DNA from: Alphaproteobacteria bacterium
GTDB lineage: Bacteria > Pseudomonadota > Alphaproteobacteria > JANSWW01
Reading direction: 5' to 3'
NCBI GenBank assembly: GCA_024743275.1
Contig: JANSWW010000005.1
Coordinates: 1-64,000 of the forward strand
DNA: 64,000 nucleotides
A program made the translations under genes and the position numbers. Shown here one piece after another: positions 56,206 to 64,000 of the stretch; the first letter of the stretch is position 1; each line of letters begins with the position of its first letter. The notes under the pieces were generated by a model. That model did not search any database and was not told where the DNA came from. It was given only the letters and a program-made list of their open reading frames with translations.

Positions 56206-57174
56206 CTATTTCGTATAGGGAACGCCGATGGCCGCGGGCGGGGACGCCCGGCCGATGAACCCGGCCAATAGCAGCACGGTCATGATATAGGGCAAAGCCA
56301 GCATCAGATGGGTCGGCGCCTCCCCGATCAACGGCAGGTCGATGCCCTGCAGCCGGGCGCTCAGCGCTTCCAGGAAGCCGAACATCAGGCAGGCGAGGAA
56401 GGCAGGGACCGGGCGCCATTTCCCGAAGATCACCGCGGCGAGCGCGATATAGCCCTTGCCGGCGGACATTTCGGGCACGAATCCGGCCCCCTGCCCGATT
56501 GAGAGATAGGCCCCGGCGATCCCGCACAGCACACCGGCCAGCAACACCGCGCGGTATCGCAACCAGGCGACCGACACCCCCGCCGTATCCACCGCCGCCG
56601 GCACCTCGCCGACCGCGCGGAGCCGCAGCCCGAAGCGGGTCCGGTAGAGCAGATAGGCGCTCGCCGGCACCACCAGCAGGGCGAGATAGGTGATCGGATT
56701 GTGTCCGCTGATGAACTCCCGATACACCGCCCCCAGCATGGGAATTGGATCGAGCGTTTCGACGAACCAGAACTCCATCGGGCCGAAGCGGTCTCCGCGG
56801 TCGAGGATGGGCGTCTGCCCGCCCTGCCTGAACAGGGCGATGGCGACAACCACGGTCACGCCGGCCGCCAGAATATTGATGGCAAGCCCGCTCACCACCT
56901 GATTGCCGCGATGGGTGATGCAGGCGAAGCCATGGATCAGGGCGACCAGCACGCTCGCCCCGATGGCACAGAACACGGCCAGCCAGGGCGATCCGGTGAA
57001 ATAGGCGATCGTCGCGGCGACGAAGGCCCCGACCAGCAGCTTTCCTTCCAGCGAGATGTCGATGACGCCGGAGCGTTCGGAGAACATGCCCGCCATGGCG
57101 CACAGGATCAGCGGCGTGGCGACCCGGACCGTTCCGTCCAGGGTCAGGAGGGCCTGAAACAGAAACTCAGACAT
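56206..57174 (-). CDS. nucleoside-type ABC transporter permease (second)
   Basis: 322 residues, 8-9 helices, NupQ-like branch of the branched-chain/nucleoside permeases: GTVRVATPLILCAMAGMFSE, RSGVIDISLEGKLLVG, GKGYIALAAVIFGKW with the EAA-type loop. Pairs with the other permease to form the channel for the BMP system. Its start overlaps the first permease stop by eight bases. Last gene of the locus. Confidence 0.9.
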   Translation of the reverse strand: MSEFLFQALLTLDGTVRVATPLILCAMAGMFSERSGVIDISLEGKLLVGAFVAATIAYFTGSPWLAVFCAIGASVLVALIHGFACITHRGNQVVSGLAINILAAGVTVVVAIALFRQGGQTPILDRGDRFGPMEFWFVETLDPIPMLGAVYREFISGHNPITYLALLVVPASAYLLYRTRFGLRLRAVGEVPAAVDTAGVSVAWLRYRAVLLAGVLCGIAGAYLSIGQGAGFVPEMSAGKGYIALAAVIFGKWRPVPAFLACLMFGFLEALSARLQGIDLPLIGEAPTHLMLALPYIMTVLLLAGFIGRASPPAAIGVPYTK

Positions 57175-58288
57175 GGCGCGCCTCCAGCCGTTTCGCGGCG
57201 ACCCGCGCGATAAACCGGGCAAGCGGCGGATTGAACATATAGGCGAGCGCGCCGGAGAACAGGATGATCATCCCCTGGATCAACAGGACCATGTCGCGGG
57301 TGATGGACTGGAACTCGAAATCCAGTTCCGAGCCGCCTTGATAGAGAGCCCCGAAGAGCAGGCTGGCCAGGAAGATCCCGATCGGATGGTTTCGGCCCAT
57401 CAGGGCCACGGCGATCCCGGTGAAGCCATAGCCCGCGGTGAAGTCCAGAATGACCCTGTGCTGGACGCCTTGCAGCTCGTTGATCGACATCAGCCCAGCG
57501 AGGCCGCCGGCGATCGCCATGGCGACGATGATCGTCCGGGGCACGTTGATCCCGGCGTAGTGGGCCGCGTCCGGATTATGGCCGACGGTGCGGATCTCGT
57601 AGCCGAGACGGGTCCGCCAGATCAGGACCCAAAAGCCGACCAGCACCAGGAGAGCCAGCACGAACGAGAGATTGAGCGGGGAACTCGTCGTCTCGATCCC
57701 GAGGCCGCCCAGAAGATCGTGCATCTTCGGCATCTGGCCCGCCGGTTCGAACGCCTCGGTCTGCGGCGACTGCTGGCCCTGCTGCAGCAAGGGGCCACCA
57801 AGGAGCCAGACCATCAGCGAGGCGGCGATGAAGTTGAACATGATCGTCGTGATGACGATATGGCTGCCGCGTCTGGCCTGTAGATAGCCCGGCACCACGC
57901 CCCAGGCCGCGCCGAAGGCGGCCGCGCCCAGAATGGCCAGCGGCAGGACGATGCCGGCGGGCAGGCTCGGCGCCAGCCACAGGCAGACCAACCCGCCGCC
58001 GAGTCCGCCCAGGGCCGCCTGCCCCTCCCCGCCGATATTGAACATCATCGCATGAAAGGCGATGGCCACGGCCAGGGCGGTGAAAATGAAATTGGTCGTG
58101 TAATACAGAGTGTAGCCAAGGCTACCCGGATAGACGAAGGCGCCCTTGACCATCACCACCAGGGCGGAAATCGGATTCTCCCCCAGGGCGAGGATGATCA
58201 GCCCGCAAATGAAGAAGGCGACCAACAGGTTGATGACGGGAAGGACGAACAGGTCCGCCCATTTTGGAAGAGGGGGGGGCGCGGTCAT
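57167..58288 (-). CDS. nucleoside-type ABC transporter permease (first)
   Basis: 373 residues, NupP-like: about ten helices, AFHAMMFNIGGEGQAALGGL near 75-95 and the cytoplasmic GYGFTGIAVALMGRNHPIGI loop. Four-base ATGA overlap with the ATPase gene. Works with the second permease, the double ATPase and the BMP lipoprotein-type binding protein. Confidence 0.9.
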   Translation of the reverse strand: MTAPPPLPKWADLFVLPVINLLVAFFICGLIILALGENPISALVVMVKGAFVYPGSLGYTLYYTTNFIFTALAVAIAFHAMMFNIGGEGQAALGGLGGGLVCLWLAPSLPAGIVLPLAILGAAAFGAAWGVVPGYLQARRGSHIVITTIMFNFIAASLMVWLLGGPLLQQGQQSPQTEAFEPAGQMPKMHDLLGGLGIETTSSPLNLSFVLALLVLVGFWVLIWRTRLGYEIRTVGHNPDAAHYAGINVPRTIIVAMAIAGGLAGLMSINELQGVQHRVILDFTAGYGFTGIAVALMGRNHPIGIFLASLLFGALYQGGSELDFEFQSITRDMVLLIQGMIILFSGALAYMFNPPLARFIARVAAKRLEARHV

Positions 58289-59856
58289 GCTGCGTCGGAG
58301 CCGCGGATTCCGGCCATCATCAGGCCCAGGGTTTGTTCGTCGGCTTCCTCGCATGGCACGATGCCGACCTGCCGACCGGCATTCATCACCATAATCCGGT
58401 CGGAAAGCCCTAAAATCTCTTCGAGTTCCACGGAAACCAGCAGGATGGCGCAGCCTTCGTCGCGCAGCCGGATCAGCTGTTTGTGGATGAATTCGATCGC
58501 GCCGATATCGACCCCGCGGGTCGGTTGCCCGACGATGAGCACCCTGGGCCTCTTATCGATTTCGCGCGCGATCACCAGCTTCTGCTGGTTGCCGCCGGAA
58601 AAATTGCGCCCGGACAAGTTCGGGTTCGGCGGGCGGACGTCGAATTCCCGCATCAGATCGAGGCAATGGGCGGTCATCGCCTGCTGGTCGATCAGCGCGC
58701 CCTCGCCCGTCACAGAGGACTTATGGAAACCCAGCACCGCGTTCTCCCGCGCCTCGAAGGCGAGCACCAGCCCGTGGCGGTGGCGGTCCTCGGGTATATG
58801 CCCCACATGGGCCTGGCGCATCTGCTCGGGGTCGGTGCGGCTCTGGCGGGTGACCGTCCGGTTCATGACCACGAGACGGCCCTTGTCGACGGGCCGGAGG
58901 CCTGAGAGGACCTCCAACAGTTCCGTCTGGCCGTTCCCGGCGACCCCGGCGATGCCCAGGATTTCGCCCGCCCGGATCTGGAAGTCGATGTCGTGAAGCA
59001 GCGGCCGGCCGTCGGCGGCATGGCATTCGAGGCCGTCGGCCTCCAGCAGGACCGCGCCGGGGCGCGCGGCCCCCCGATCGACCCGCAGCAGGACCTTCCG
59101 GCCGACCATGAGTTCTGCCAACTCCTCCGGGTTCGTGTCGGCGGTCTTGCGATGGCCCACCACCTCGCCGCCCCGGATGACGGTGACCGTGTCGGTGATC
59201 GCCATAATCTCCGAAAGCTTGTGGGTGATCAGGATGACGGTGACCCCGTCCTGCTTCATCCGGCGCAGGATCTTGAACAGGCTCTCGGCCTCGCCGGGCG
59301 TCAGCACCCCGGTGGGCTCGTCGAGAATCAGGATGCGGGCGCCGCCCTTGACGGCCTTGATGATCTCGACCCGCTGCTGCAAGCCGACCGGCAGATCCTC
59401 GATAAGGGCGTCCGGATCGACATGCATATCGAACTCTTCGCCCAGCGTTTTGAGCAGCGCACGGGTTTCGCCGACGCCCGGCTTGAGCATCGGGCTGCCT
59501 TCGCTGCCCAGCATAACATTCTCGAGCACGGTAAAATTGGGAACCAACATGAAGTGTTGGTGCACCATCCCGATACCTGCCCGGATCGCATCGGCGCTGC
59601 TGTGAATCGGGGTGATCTGTCCATCGATCAGAATATCCCCCGAATCGGCCCGGTGCAGGCCGTAGAGGATATTCATCAAGGTCGACTTGCCAGCACCGTT
59701 CTCACCCACGATTCCGTGGATGGCCCCCTTCCCGATCGCCATCGAGATCGCCTTGTTCGCCCGAACGGTCCCGAATGTCTTGCTGATCTCCCGCAATTCG
59801 ATCGCGGGCGGATGACCGCTGCCCGAGGAGGCAGGGTGTGTGTGATGATCCACCAT
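58285..59856 (-). CDS. nucleoside-type ABC transporter double ATPase
   Basis: 523 residues, two ATPase domains. The first (about 18-250) has Walker A GENGAGKST, Walker B ILILDEPTG and signature LPVGLQQRVEI. The second (about 275-510) has a degenerate Walker A (GVAGNGQTE) but a normal signature LSGGNQ-like NFSGGNQQKLVIARE and VLIVGQPTRGVD, as usual in sugar/nucleoside ATPases. Gap to the binding-protein gene is 45 bases. Confidence 0.93.
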   Translation of the reverse strand: MVDHHTHPASSGSGHPPAIELREISKTFGTVRANKAISMAIGKGAIHGIVGENGAGKSTLMNILYGLHRADSGDILIDGQITPIHSSADAIRAGIGMVHQHFMLVPNFTVLENVMLGSEGSPMLKPGVGETRALLKTLGEEFDMHVDPDALIEDLPVGLQQRVEIIKAVKGGARILILDEPTGVLTPGEAESLFKILRRMKQDGVTVILITHKLSEIMAITDTVTVIRGGEVVGHRKTADTNPEELAELMVGRKVLLRVDRGAARPGAVLLEADGLECHAADGRPLLHDIDFQIRAGEILGIAGVAGNGQTELLEVLSGLRPVDKGRLVVMNRTVTRQSRTDPEQMRQAHVGHIPEDRHRHGLVLAFEARENAVLGFHKSSVTGEGALIDQQAMTAHCLDLMREFDVRPPNPNLSGRNFSGGNQQKLVIAREIDKRPRVLIVGQPTRGVDIGAIEFIHKQLIRLRDEGCAILLVSVELEEILGLSDRIMVMNAGRQVGIVPCEEADEQTLGLMMAGIRGSDAA

Positions 59857-59901
59857 GGTCGATCCGCCCTTACGTCCGCCTAACGGTTCCTATCCGCCCG
59901 T

Positions 59902-60906
59902 CTACCGCGGGCAGTTGTTGTCGCTGCGGTAGTCGTGGACCTGGATATTGCCAGCCACGATGTCGGCGCTCGCCGCTTCGATCTGTGACTTCATCTCAGC
60001 CGTGATCAGGCTCTCGTTATGCTCGTCGAGCGCCCAGCCCACGCCGCCTTCGGCCAGGCCGAGGATGCGGATTCCGGTGTCGAAATCGCCGGACATCGCA
60101 TCCTTGAAGGTCTCGTAGGCCGCCACGTCGACCCGCTTTAGCATGGAGGTCAGAACCGTGCCCGGAGCTAGGTGGTTCTGGTTGGAATCGACGCCGATGG
60201 CAAACTTGCCGGCGTCGGCCGCCGCCCGGATCACGCCGATGCCGGTACCGCCGGCCGCCTGATAGATGACGTCCGCGCCGCGGTCGATCTGGCTTTGGGC
60301 CAGCTCTGCGCCCTTACCCGGATCGTTCCAGGCGGCCGGCGTGGTACCCGTCATGTTCTGCAACACATCGACGCCGCCCTTGGCATGTTTCACGCCCTGG
60401 ACATAGCCGCAGGCGAAGGCCCGGATCAGCGGAATATCCATCCCGCCGATGAAACCGACCGTGTCCGTCTCGGAGGCGAGAGCGGCCGCCATGCCGACGA
60501 GGAAGCTGCCCTCATGCTCCTTGAACGCGTATTGCCGCAGATTGGGCCGGTCCAGCCAGTTCACGTCGATGATCGCGAATTTCGTGTCGGGGAAGTCGGC
60601 GGCAACCTTGTCCATGGCATCGGCCTGGGCGAACCCGACGCCCAGCACCACGGTGGCACCCCGGTTGACCATGCGGCGCATCGCCTGCTCGCGCTGGGCC
60701 GGATTGGTGACCTCGAACTCCATCACCTCGACACCGGTCTCGTCGATGAACCGCTTAATGCCGCCGTAGACGCCTTCGTTGAACGACTTATCGAACTTAC
60801 CGCCCATGTCATAGACGACCGCCGGTTTGAAATCGGCGGCATAGGCCGTGGTCGAAACGCCGACGGCGACCACCGCCCCCAGCATCATTTTGATCAGTTT
60901 TTTCAT
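59902..60906 (-). CDS. BMP-family substrate-binding protein
   Basis: 334 residues. Signal peptide ends AYA-ADF, no lipobox. The Bmp/PnrA fold is recognisable in VVYDMGGKFDKSFNEGVY and VGFIGGMDIPLIRAFACGYVQG. BMP proteins bind nucleosides (purine or pyrimidine), so the transporter likely imports nucleosides. GGAGG 8 bases upstream. Upstream is the oxygenase gene, 66 bases away. Confidence 0.92.
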   Translation of the reverse strand: MKKLIKMMLGAVVAVGVSTTAYAADFKPAVVYDMGGKFDKSFNEGVYGGIKRFIDETGVEVMEFEVTNPAQREQAMRRMVNRGATVVLGVGFAQADAMDKVAADFPDTKFAIIDVNWLDRPNLRQYAFKEHEGSFLVGMAAALASETDTVGFIGGMDIPLIRAFACGYVQGVKHAKGGVDVLQNMTGTTPAAWNDPGKGAELAQSQIDRGADVIYQAAGGTGIGVIRAAADAGKFAIGVDSNQNHLAPGTVLTSMLKRVDVAAYETFKDAMSGDFDTGIRILGLAEGGVGWALDEHNESLITAEMKSQIEAASADIVAGNIQVHDYRSDNNCPR

Positions 60907-60972
60907 TCTCGCCTCCTCTGCGAAATGGATCCGGCTCTCCTTCTTCGGCCGGTTTGTGAAAAGGGGTCGGGG

Positions 60973-61815
60973 CTATTTCAGCCCGATTTCGCGCAGCCGC
61001 TCGTCGAGATAGTCGCCAGCGGTCTGGTCCGCGTTGAGCCGCACTTCCGGGCGCGGATGCACGAAGAGTGGCATGGAATAGCGGGACCGGTTTTCCTGTT
61101 TGGGTGGATTGATCACCCGGTGTGGCGTCGACGGGTAGTAACCGCCGGTCGCCTTCATCAGCATGTCGCCCGCATTGATCGTGATATAGCCGGATCCACA
61201 GGGGACATCGTGCCAGTTCCCATCGCTGTCCTTCGCCTGCAGACCCGGCTCGCTGCCGGTCACCAGCAGGGTGATGAGATTGATGTCCTCATGGGCGGCC
61301 GCCCGCACCTCGCCCGGCTCGACCCCTTCGTCGAGCGGCGGATAGTGGAGAATACGCAGGAGATTGTGGTCGCTGCCCTCAATCATCTTGGTCAAGGGTT
61401 CGGAAATCCGCGCCTTAACGTCTTCCGGTGAGTTCTCGTCGAGCCAGTCCAAGAGTTCCTTGCCCAGGGCGATCATCTTGGCCTGAAAGGCGCGGGTCCG
61501 TTCCTCGGTCTTTGCCGGCACCGGCTTCGTTTCGTAAACGTGATAGAACTCTTTGAGGTCCTTGTGCTTGGAATCCTTCGCGTTCTCCGACTTGAACCCG
61601 AAATAGCCGTCCTGTTCGCCCTCCTTGACGGCATGGTCGAACCGGTCTTCGCCAGCGAAAAAGTCGGACCAGGTCTCGTACATGCCCTCGATTTCGTCGG
61701 ACGTGATCGGATGGTCCGTCAGGATCGCGAATCCGGTATCCCGCAGAGACTTCGCGAAGCGGGCTCCGGCATCGGGATCGGTGTAGCGTACCGCAAGGAC
61801 ATCGAAATCAGACAT
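60973..61815 (-). CDS. isopenicillin-N-synthase-like 2OG-Fe(II) oxygenase
   Basis: 280 residues with the DIOX_N plus 2OG-Fe(II) layout. Iron ligands H175, D177 (HEDINLITLL) and H232 (STPHRVINPP), 2-oxoglutarate residues R245 and S247 (RYS). IPNS-like bacterial homologues are mostly of unknown substrate. Here it stands between nucleoside hydrolase (43 bases) and the nucleoside-binding protein (66 bases) in one direction, so oxidation of a nucleoside or a released base is the natural inference; the fungal thymine-7-hydroxylase and thymidine 2'-hydroxylase belong to the same superfamily. Confidence 0.88.
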   Translation of the reverse strand: MSDFDVLAVRYTDPDAGARFAKSLRDTGFAILTDHPITSDEIEGMYETWSDFFAGEDRFDHAVKEGEQDGYFGFKSENAKDSKHKDLKEFYHVYETKPVPAKTEERTRAFQAKMIALGKELLDWLDENSPEDVKARISEPLTKMIEGSDHNLLRILHYPPLDEGVEPGEVRAAAHEDINLITLLVTGSEPGLQAKDSDGNWHDVPCGSGYITINAGDMLMKATGGYYPSTPHRVINPPKQENRSRYSMPLFVHPRPEVRLNADQTAGDYLDERLREIGLK

Positions 61816-61858
61816 GAGGCTACCTTTTCAAGAGAGTATGGGCAGAACCGAATGGTTC

Positions 61859-62782
61859 TTAAAAGCCCGTTTTAATCGTATCGAGGAACAGGTCGCGGAC
61901 AGCGTCGATCTCGATGTCCATGCAGACCTTTGACGGCGAGCCCGATTGGCCGGTCGCGGCGACCGTTGCACCGATTTTCTCGCCGTCGACGATCACGTCC
62001 AGCGCGCAGTCCCGACAGCCGAACAGATCCGGCCGGACGATCGAAATCACCGCGGTCGGGTCGTGCATATGACACCCCCGGATCCCGTTCTCCTTGCGAT
62101 GGAAGGCGAAATAGAACTGGGCGGCGTCGTTTAGGAACCCTCCGAGCTTTGGCGCGGCGTCGGTCAGCCCGGCGAAATGCTCCGGCGTGCAAACGACCTG
62201 ATGCGTGACGTCGAGCCCGACCATGGTGACCGGCCAGTCCGCCGCGAAGACCTCCCGGGCGGCATGGGGGTCCTGCCAGATATTGGCCTCGGCATGGGGG
62301 GTGACGTTACCGCCCTCCTCAAGACTACCGCCCATGACCGTCACGTTTTTCACCTTCTTCGCGATGCCCGGGTCCTGCCGCAGCGCCAACGCGATGTTGG
62401 TGAAGGGGCCGACGGGGCAGAGAGTGATCTCGCCGGGATGGGTATTGACCATGCGGCAGATGAAATCGGCGGCGCTTTCGTCGAGTGGCGCGGCCTTCGG
62501 GCTCATCGGCGGCACATCCCCGAAGCCTTCCACTCCATGGACATCGGCCGCGACGGCCTTGGCAGGCTGCCCCAAGGGCCGGTCGGCGCCGCGGGCGACG
62601 GGAATATGCTCGGCACCGGCCATTTCCAGCAGGGCCAGTGCATTGCGGGTGGCGATATCCGTGGTGACGTTGCCGAAGATGCTGGTCAGGCCCACGAGTT
62701 CGATGTTGGGGCTCAGGCAGGCGAACAGCACCGCCATCGCATCGTCGACCCCGGGATCCGTGTCGATGATGATCTTTTCCAT
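61859..62782 (-). CDS. nucleoside hydrolase (IunH family)
   Basis: 307 residues. Calcium-binding DTDPGVDDA (D7-D14 region), GNVTTDIATRN with the ribose-binding residues, NIALALRQDP and VTMGGS, and C-terminal MHDPTAVI. Cleaves N-glycosidic bonds of ribonucleosides to base plus ribose; purine versus pyrimidine preference cannot be read. ATG 62782 has GGGAAGG upstream; the GTG at 62788 overlapping the kinase stop (GTGA) is an alternative. Confidence 0.93.
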   Translation of the reverse strand: MEKIIIDTDPGVDDAMAVLFACLSPNIELVGLTSIFGNVTTDIATRNALALLEMAGAEHIPVARGADRPLGQPAKAVAADVHGVEGFGDVPPMSPKAAPLDESAADFICRMVNTHPGEITLCPVGPFTNIALALRQDPGIAKKVKNVTVMGGSLEEGGNVTPHAEANIWQDPHAAREVFAADWPVTMVGLDVTHQVVCTPEHFAGLTDAAPKLGGFLNDAAQFYFAFHRKENGIRGCHMHDPTAVISIVRPDLFGCRDCALDVIVDGEKIGATVAATGQSGSPSKVCMDIEIDAVRDLFLDTIKTGF

Positions 62783-62784
62783 GG

Positions 62785-63672
62785 TCACCCTTCCCTCTCG
62801 TTCAGAAACGCGATCACCTCCGCCCGTGTCGGGATCGCTTCCGCCGCTCCCGGACGGGTTACCTGCAGCGCGCTTGCCGCCGCCGCGTAGCGCAGCGAGT
62901 CCGCCGGGGCCGCTCCGTTGCTGTGATGGGCGAGAAAGCTGCCGAGGAAGGTGTCGCCGGCCCCGGTGGTATCGACGGCCCGCACCGCGAAGGCCGGCTG
63001 TTCATGGATCGCACCACCGCTGTGGAACGCGGCCCCGTCGGCGCCGCGGGTGATCAGGACCTCAGGGATCGGAAGCGAGGAGACGTCCAGGCCCAGGCTA
63101 TCGGCCAAGGCTTTCGCCTCGATCTCGTTGACCGCCAGCAAATCGATTCGGTCCATGACCTCGATGATCCGTTCCGGCAGGAAGGGCGCGGCACTGTAGG
63201 CCACCTTGCAGCCCGCCCGTTTCGCATGGCCGACGATGTCCGTGACACCATTGGTCTCATTCTGCAGCAGAACCCAGACCGGGGCCGCGGCCGCCGCGAC
63301 CGCCTGCGCAAGAAGATCGGCGAAAAGGTCCAGATCCACGGCCTGATTGGCGCCGCCGAGGATGACGATCTGGTTCTCTCCCGCCGCGTCGACATAGATG
63401 ACGGCATGCCCGGTCGGCGCCTCCACCCGCAGGATATCGCCGGTATCGACGCCAAAGCGGTCGATCTCGCCCAGCGCCCAGTCGCCGTCCGGCCCAACCG
63501 CGCCGACATGGCGCACGGAACCGTCCGCCCGGGCGATGGCGATGGACTGATTGACCCCCTTCCCGCCCAAGAACCGTTCATAGGCGGTGGCGGCCAGAGT
63601 CTCGCCCGGGGCCGGCATTTGCGGCACCCGGTAGACATGGTCGATGTTGATGGAACCGACATTGATGATCAT
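62785..63672 (-). CDS. PfkB-family kinase, ribokinase-like
   Basis: 295 residues. N-terminal NVGSINIDHVYRVPQMPAPG, LGGKGVNQSIAIARA and C-terminal VDTTGAGDTFLGSFLAH with the catalytic Asp. Probably phosphorylates the ribose freed by the nucleoside hydrolase directly downstream. ATG 63672 begins the conserved core; upstream in-frame ATGs exist at 63681 and 63687. Confidence 0.9.
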   Translation of the reverse strand: MIINVGSINIDHVYRVPQMPAPGETLAATAYERFLGGKGVNQSIAIARADGSVRHVGAVGPDGDWALGEIDRFGVDTGDILRVEAPTGHAVIYVDAAGENQIVILGGANQAVDLDLFADLLAQAVAAAAAPVWVLLQNETNGVTDIVGHAKRAGCKVAYSAAPFLPERIIEVMDRIDLLAVNEIEAKALADSLGLDVSSLPIPEVLITRGADGAAFHSGGAIHEQPAFAVRAVDTTGAGDTFLGSFLAHHSNGAAPADSLRYAAAASALQVTRPGAAEAIPTRAEVIAFLNEREG

Positions 63673-63738
63673 GCGGTGCATTTGCATCGTGCCAAGGCCA
63701 CGGTCAAGCATTGCCGGACCCTTTGGATATTAGAGTGA

Positions 63739-63776
63739 CGAAAAGGGAAGACAGATGCCCACCGCTCCCCTTTTCG
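63739..63776 (-). terminator. hairpin downstream of preA
   Basis: cgaaaaggg / cccttttcg (63739-63747, 63768-63776) forms a 9-bp stem, 19 bases past the preA stop. No strong T-run on the minus strand, so it may only partly terminate and let transcription pass into the kinase gene. Confidence 0.35.
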
Positions 63777-63794
63777 GTAACAATCGTACCGTGT

Positions 63795-64000
63795 TCAATC
63801 CGCCGCGTCGGCGCGGGCCATCGGATTGTTCGGATGCTCGGTCCAATTCCCGTAGTTCGGATCGATCGGCTTGCCGGTGCGCGGATCGGTGCCGCTGATC
63901 GTCTCCATGGTGATGCAGTCGTCCACCGGGCAGACGTTCACACAGAGATTGCAGCCGACGCATTCTTCGTCGATCACTTCGAAATGACGCACACCGTCCT
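63795..64000 (-). CDS. preA: dihydropyrimidine dehydrogenase subunit PreA, C-terminus
   Basis: The minus-strand frame is open to the right edge (68 codons seen, 5' part missing). It holds a 4Fe-4S ferredoxin motif EECVGCNLCVNVCPVDDCI and the end NWTEHPNNPMARADAAD, which match the C-terminus of PreA, the flavin/iron-sulfur subunit of NAD-dependent dihydropyrimidine dehydrogenase that reduces uracil and thymine. A stand-alone small ferredoxin starting at GTG 63992 is the alternative, but the reading continues upstream in frame. Confidence 0.82.
   Translation of the reverse strand, partial: DGVRHFEVIDEECVGCNLCVNVCPVDDCITMETISGTDPRTGKPIDPNYGNWTEHPNNPMARADAAD

Overview
This 64 kb window is GC-rich, gene-dense chromosome from an alphaproteobacterium, most likely a member of the Rhodospirillales or close kin. 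The evidence is gene order and gene type: eno-ftsB-pdhA-pdhB-(cupin)-lpd-lipA-ratA, a fused ispDF next to pgpA and pncC, dusB(nifR3)-ntrB-ntrC-ntrY-ntrX-trkA-dat-hfq-hflX, and a pyruvate dehydrogenase E1-beta with its own lipoyl domain. The exact genus cannot be read from the sequence.

Layout. Positions 1-7.9 kb are an accessory-like stretch: an unrecognised gene cut by the left edge, a 268-bp MITE-like element with 20-bp terminal inverted repeats, a YdjM-type membrane protein, a chemoreceptor with a small membrane-protein partner, a small gene behind a near-consensus sigma-54 promoter, a YcgN-type protein, folB, and a SprA-like HExxH protein. Positions 8-17.5 kb hold central metabolism (enolase, FtsB, pyruvate dehydrogenase complex, lipoate synthase, RatA/COQ10-like protein). 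Positions 17.1-20.5 kb are a small variable patch: an NTF2-like gene, a YunG-like gene flanked by two imperfect copies of the NTF2 gene 3' end, an amidohydrolase and a cysteine-less peroxiredoxin-like/2OG-oxygenase fusion. Positions 20.5-39 kb carry pncC, pgpA, ispDF, a CcsA/YpjD-like protein, a Lon-family protease, the nitrogen-regulation cluster, trkA, a D-amino-acid aminotransferase, hfq, hflX and a groES with no groEL beside it. Positions 39-51.9 kb are housekeeping genes mostly on the minus strand (mazG, arsC-like, tatD, metG, holB, tmk, D,D-carboxypeptidase, rlpA, mltB, ydcF).

At 52.1 kb a tRNA-Ser(TGA) is followed at once by four tandem 39-bp units, each able to fold into a hairpin. 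Beyond it lies a short accessory segment (LysR regulator, GntP-like permease, GNAT acetyltransferase, SMR drug pump, TetR regulator). From 56.2 kb to the right edge a single-direction locus encodes a nucleoside-type BMP ABC transporter, an isopenicillin-N-synthase-like 2OG-Fe(II) oxygenase, a nucleoside hydrolase, a PfkB/ribokinase-type kinase and, at the edge, the C-terminus of PreA (dihydropyrimidine dehydrogenase). Read together these suggest uptake of a nucleoside, splitting into base and ribose, phosphorylation of the ribose, and reduction of the pyrimidine base. The oxygenase in the middle is the unexplained part and the best candidate for new biochemistry in the window.

No CRISPR array, prophage, complete insertion sequence or rRNA operon was seen.
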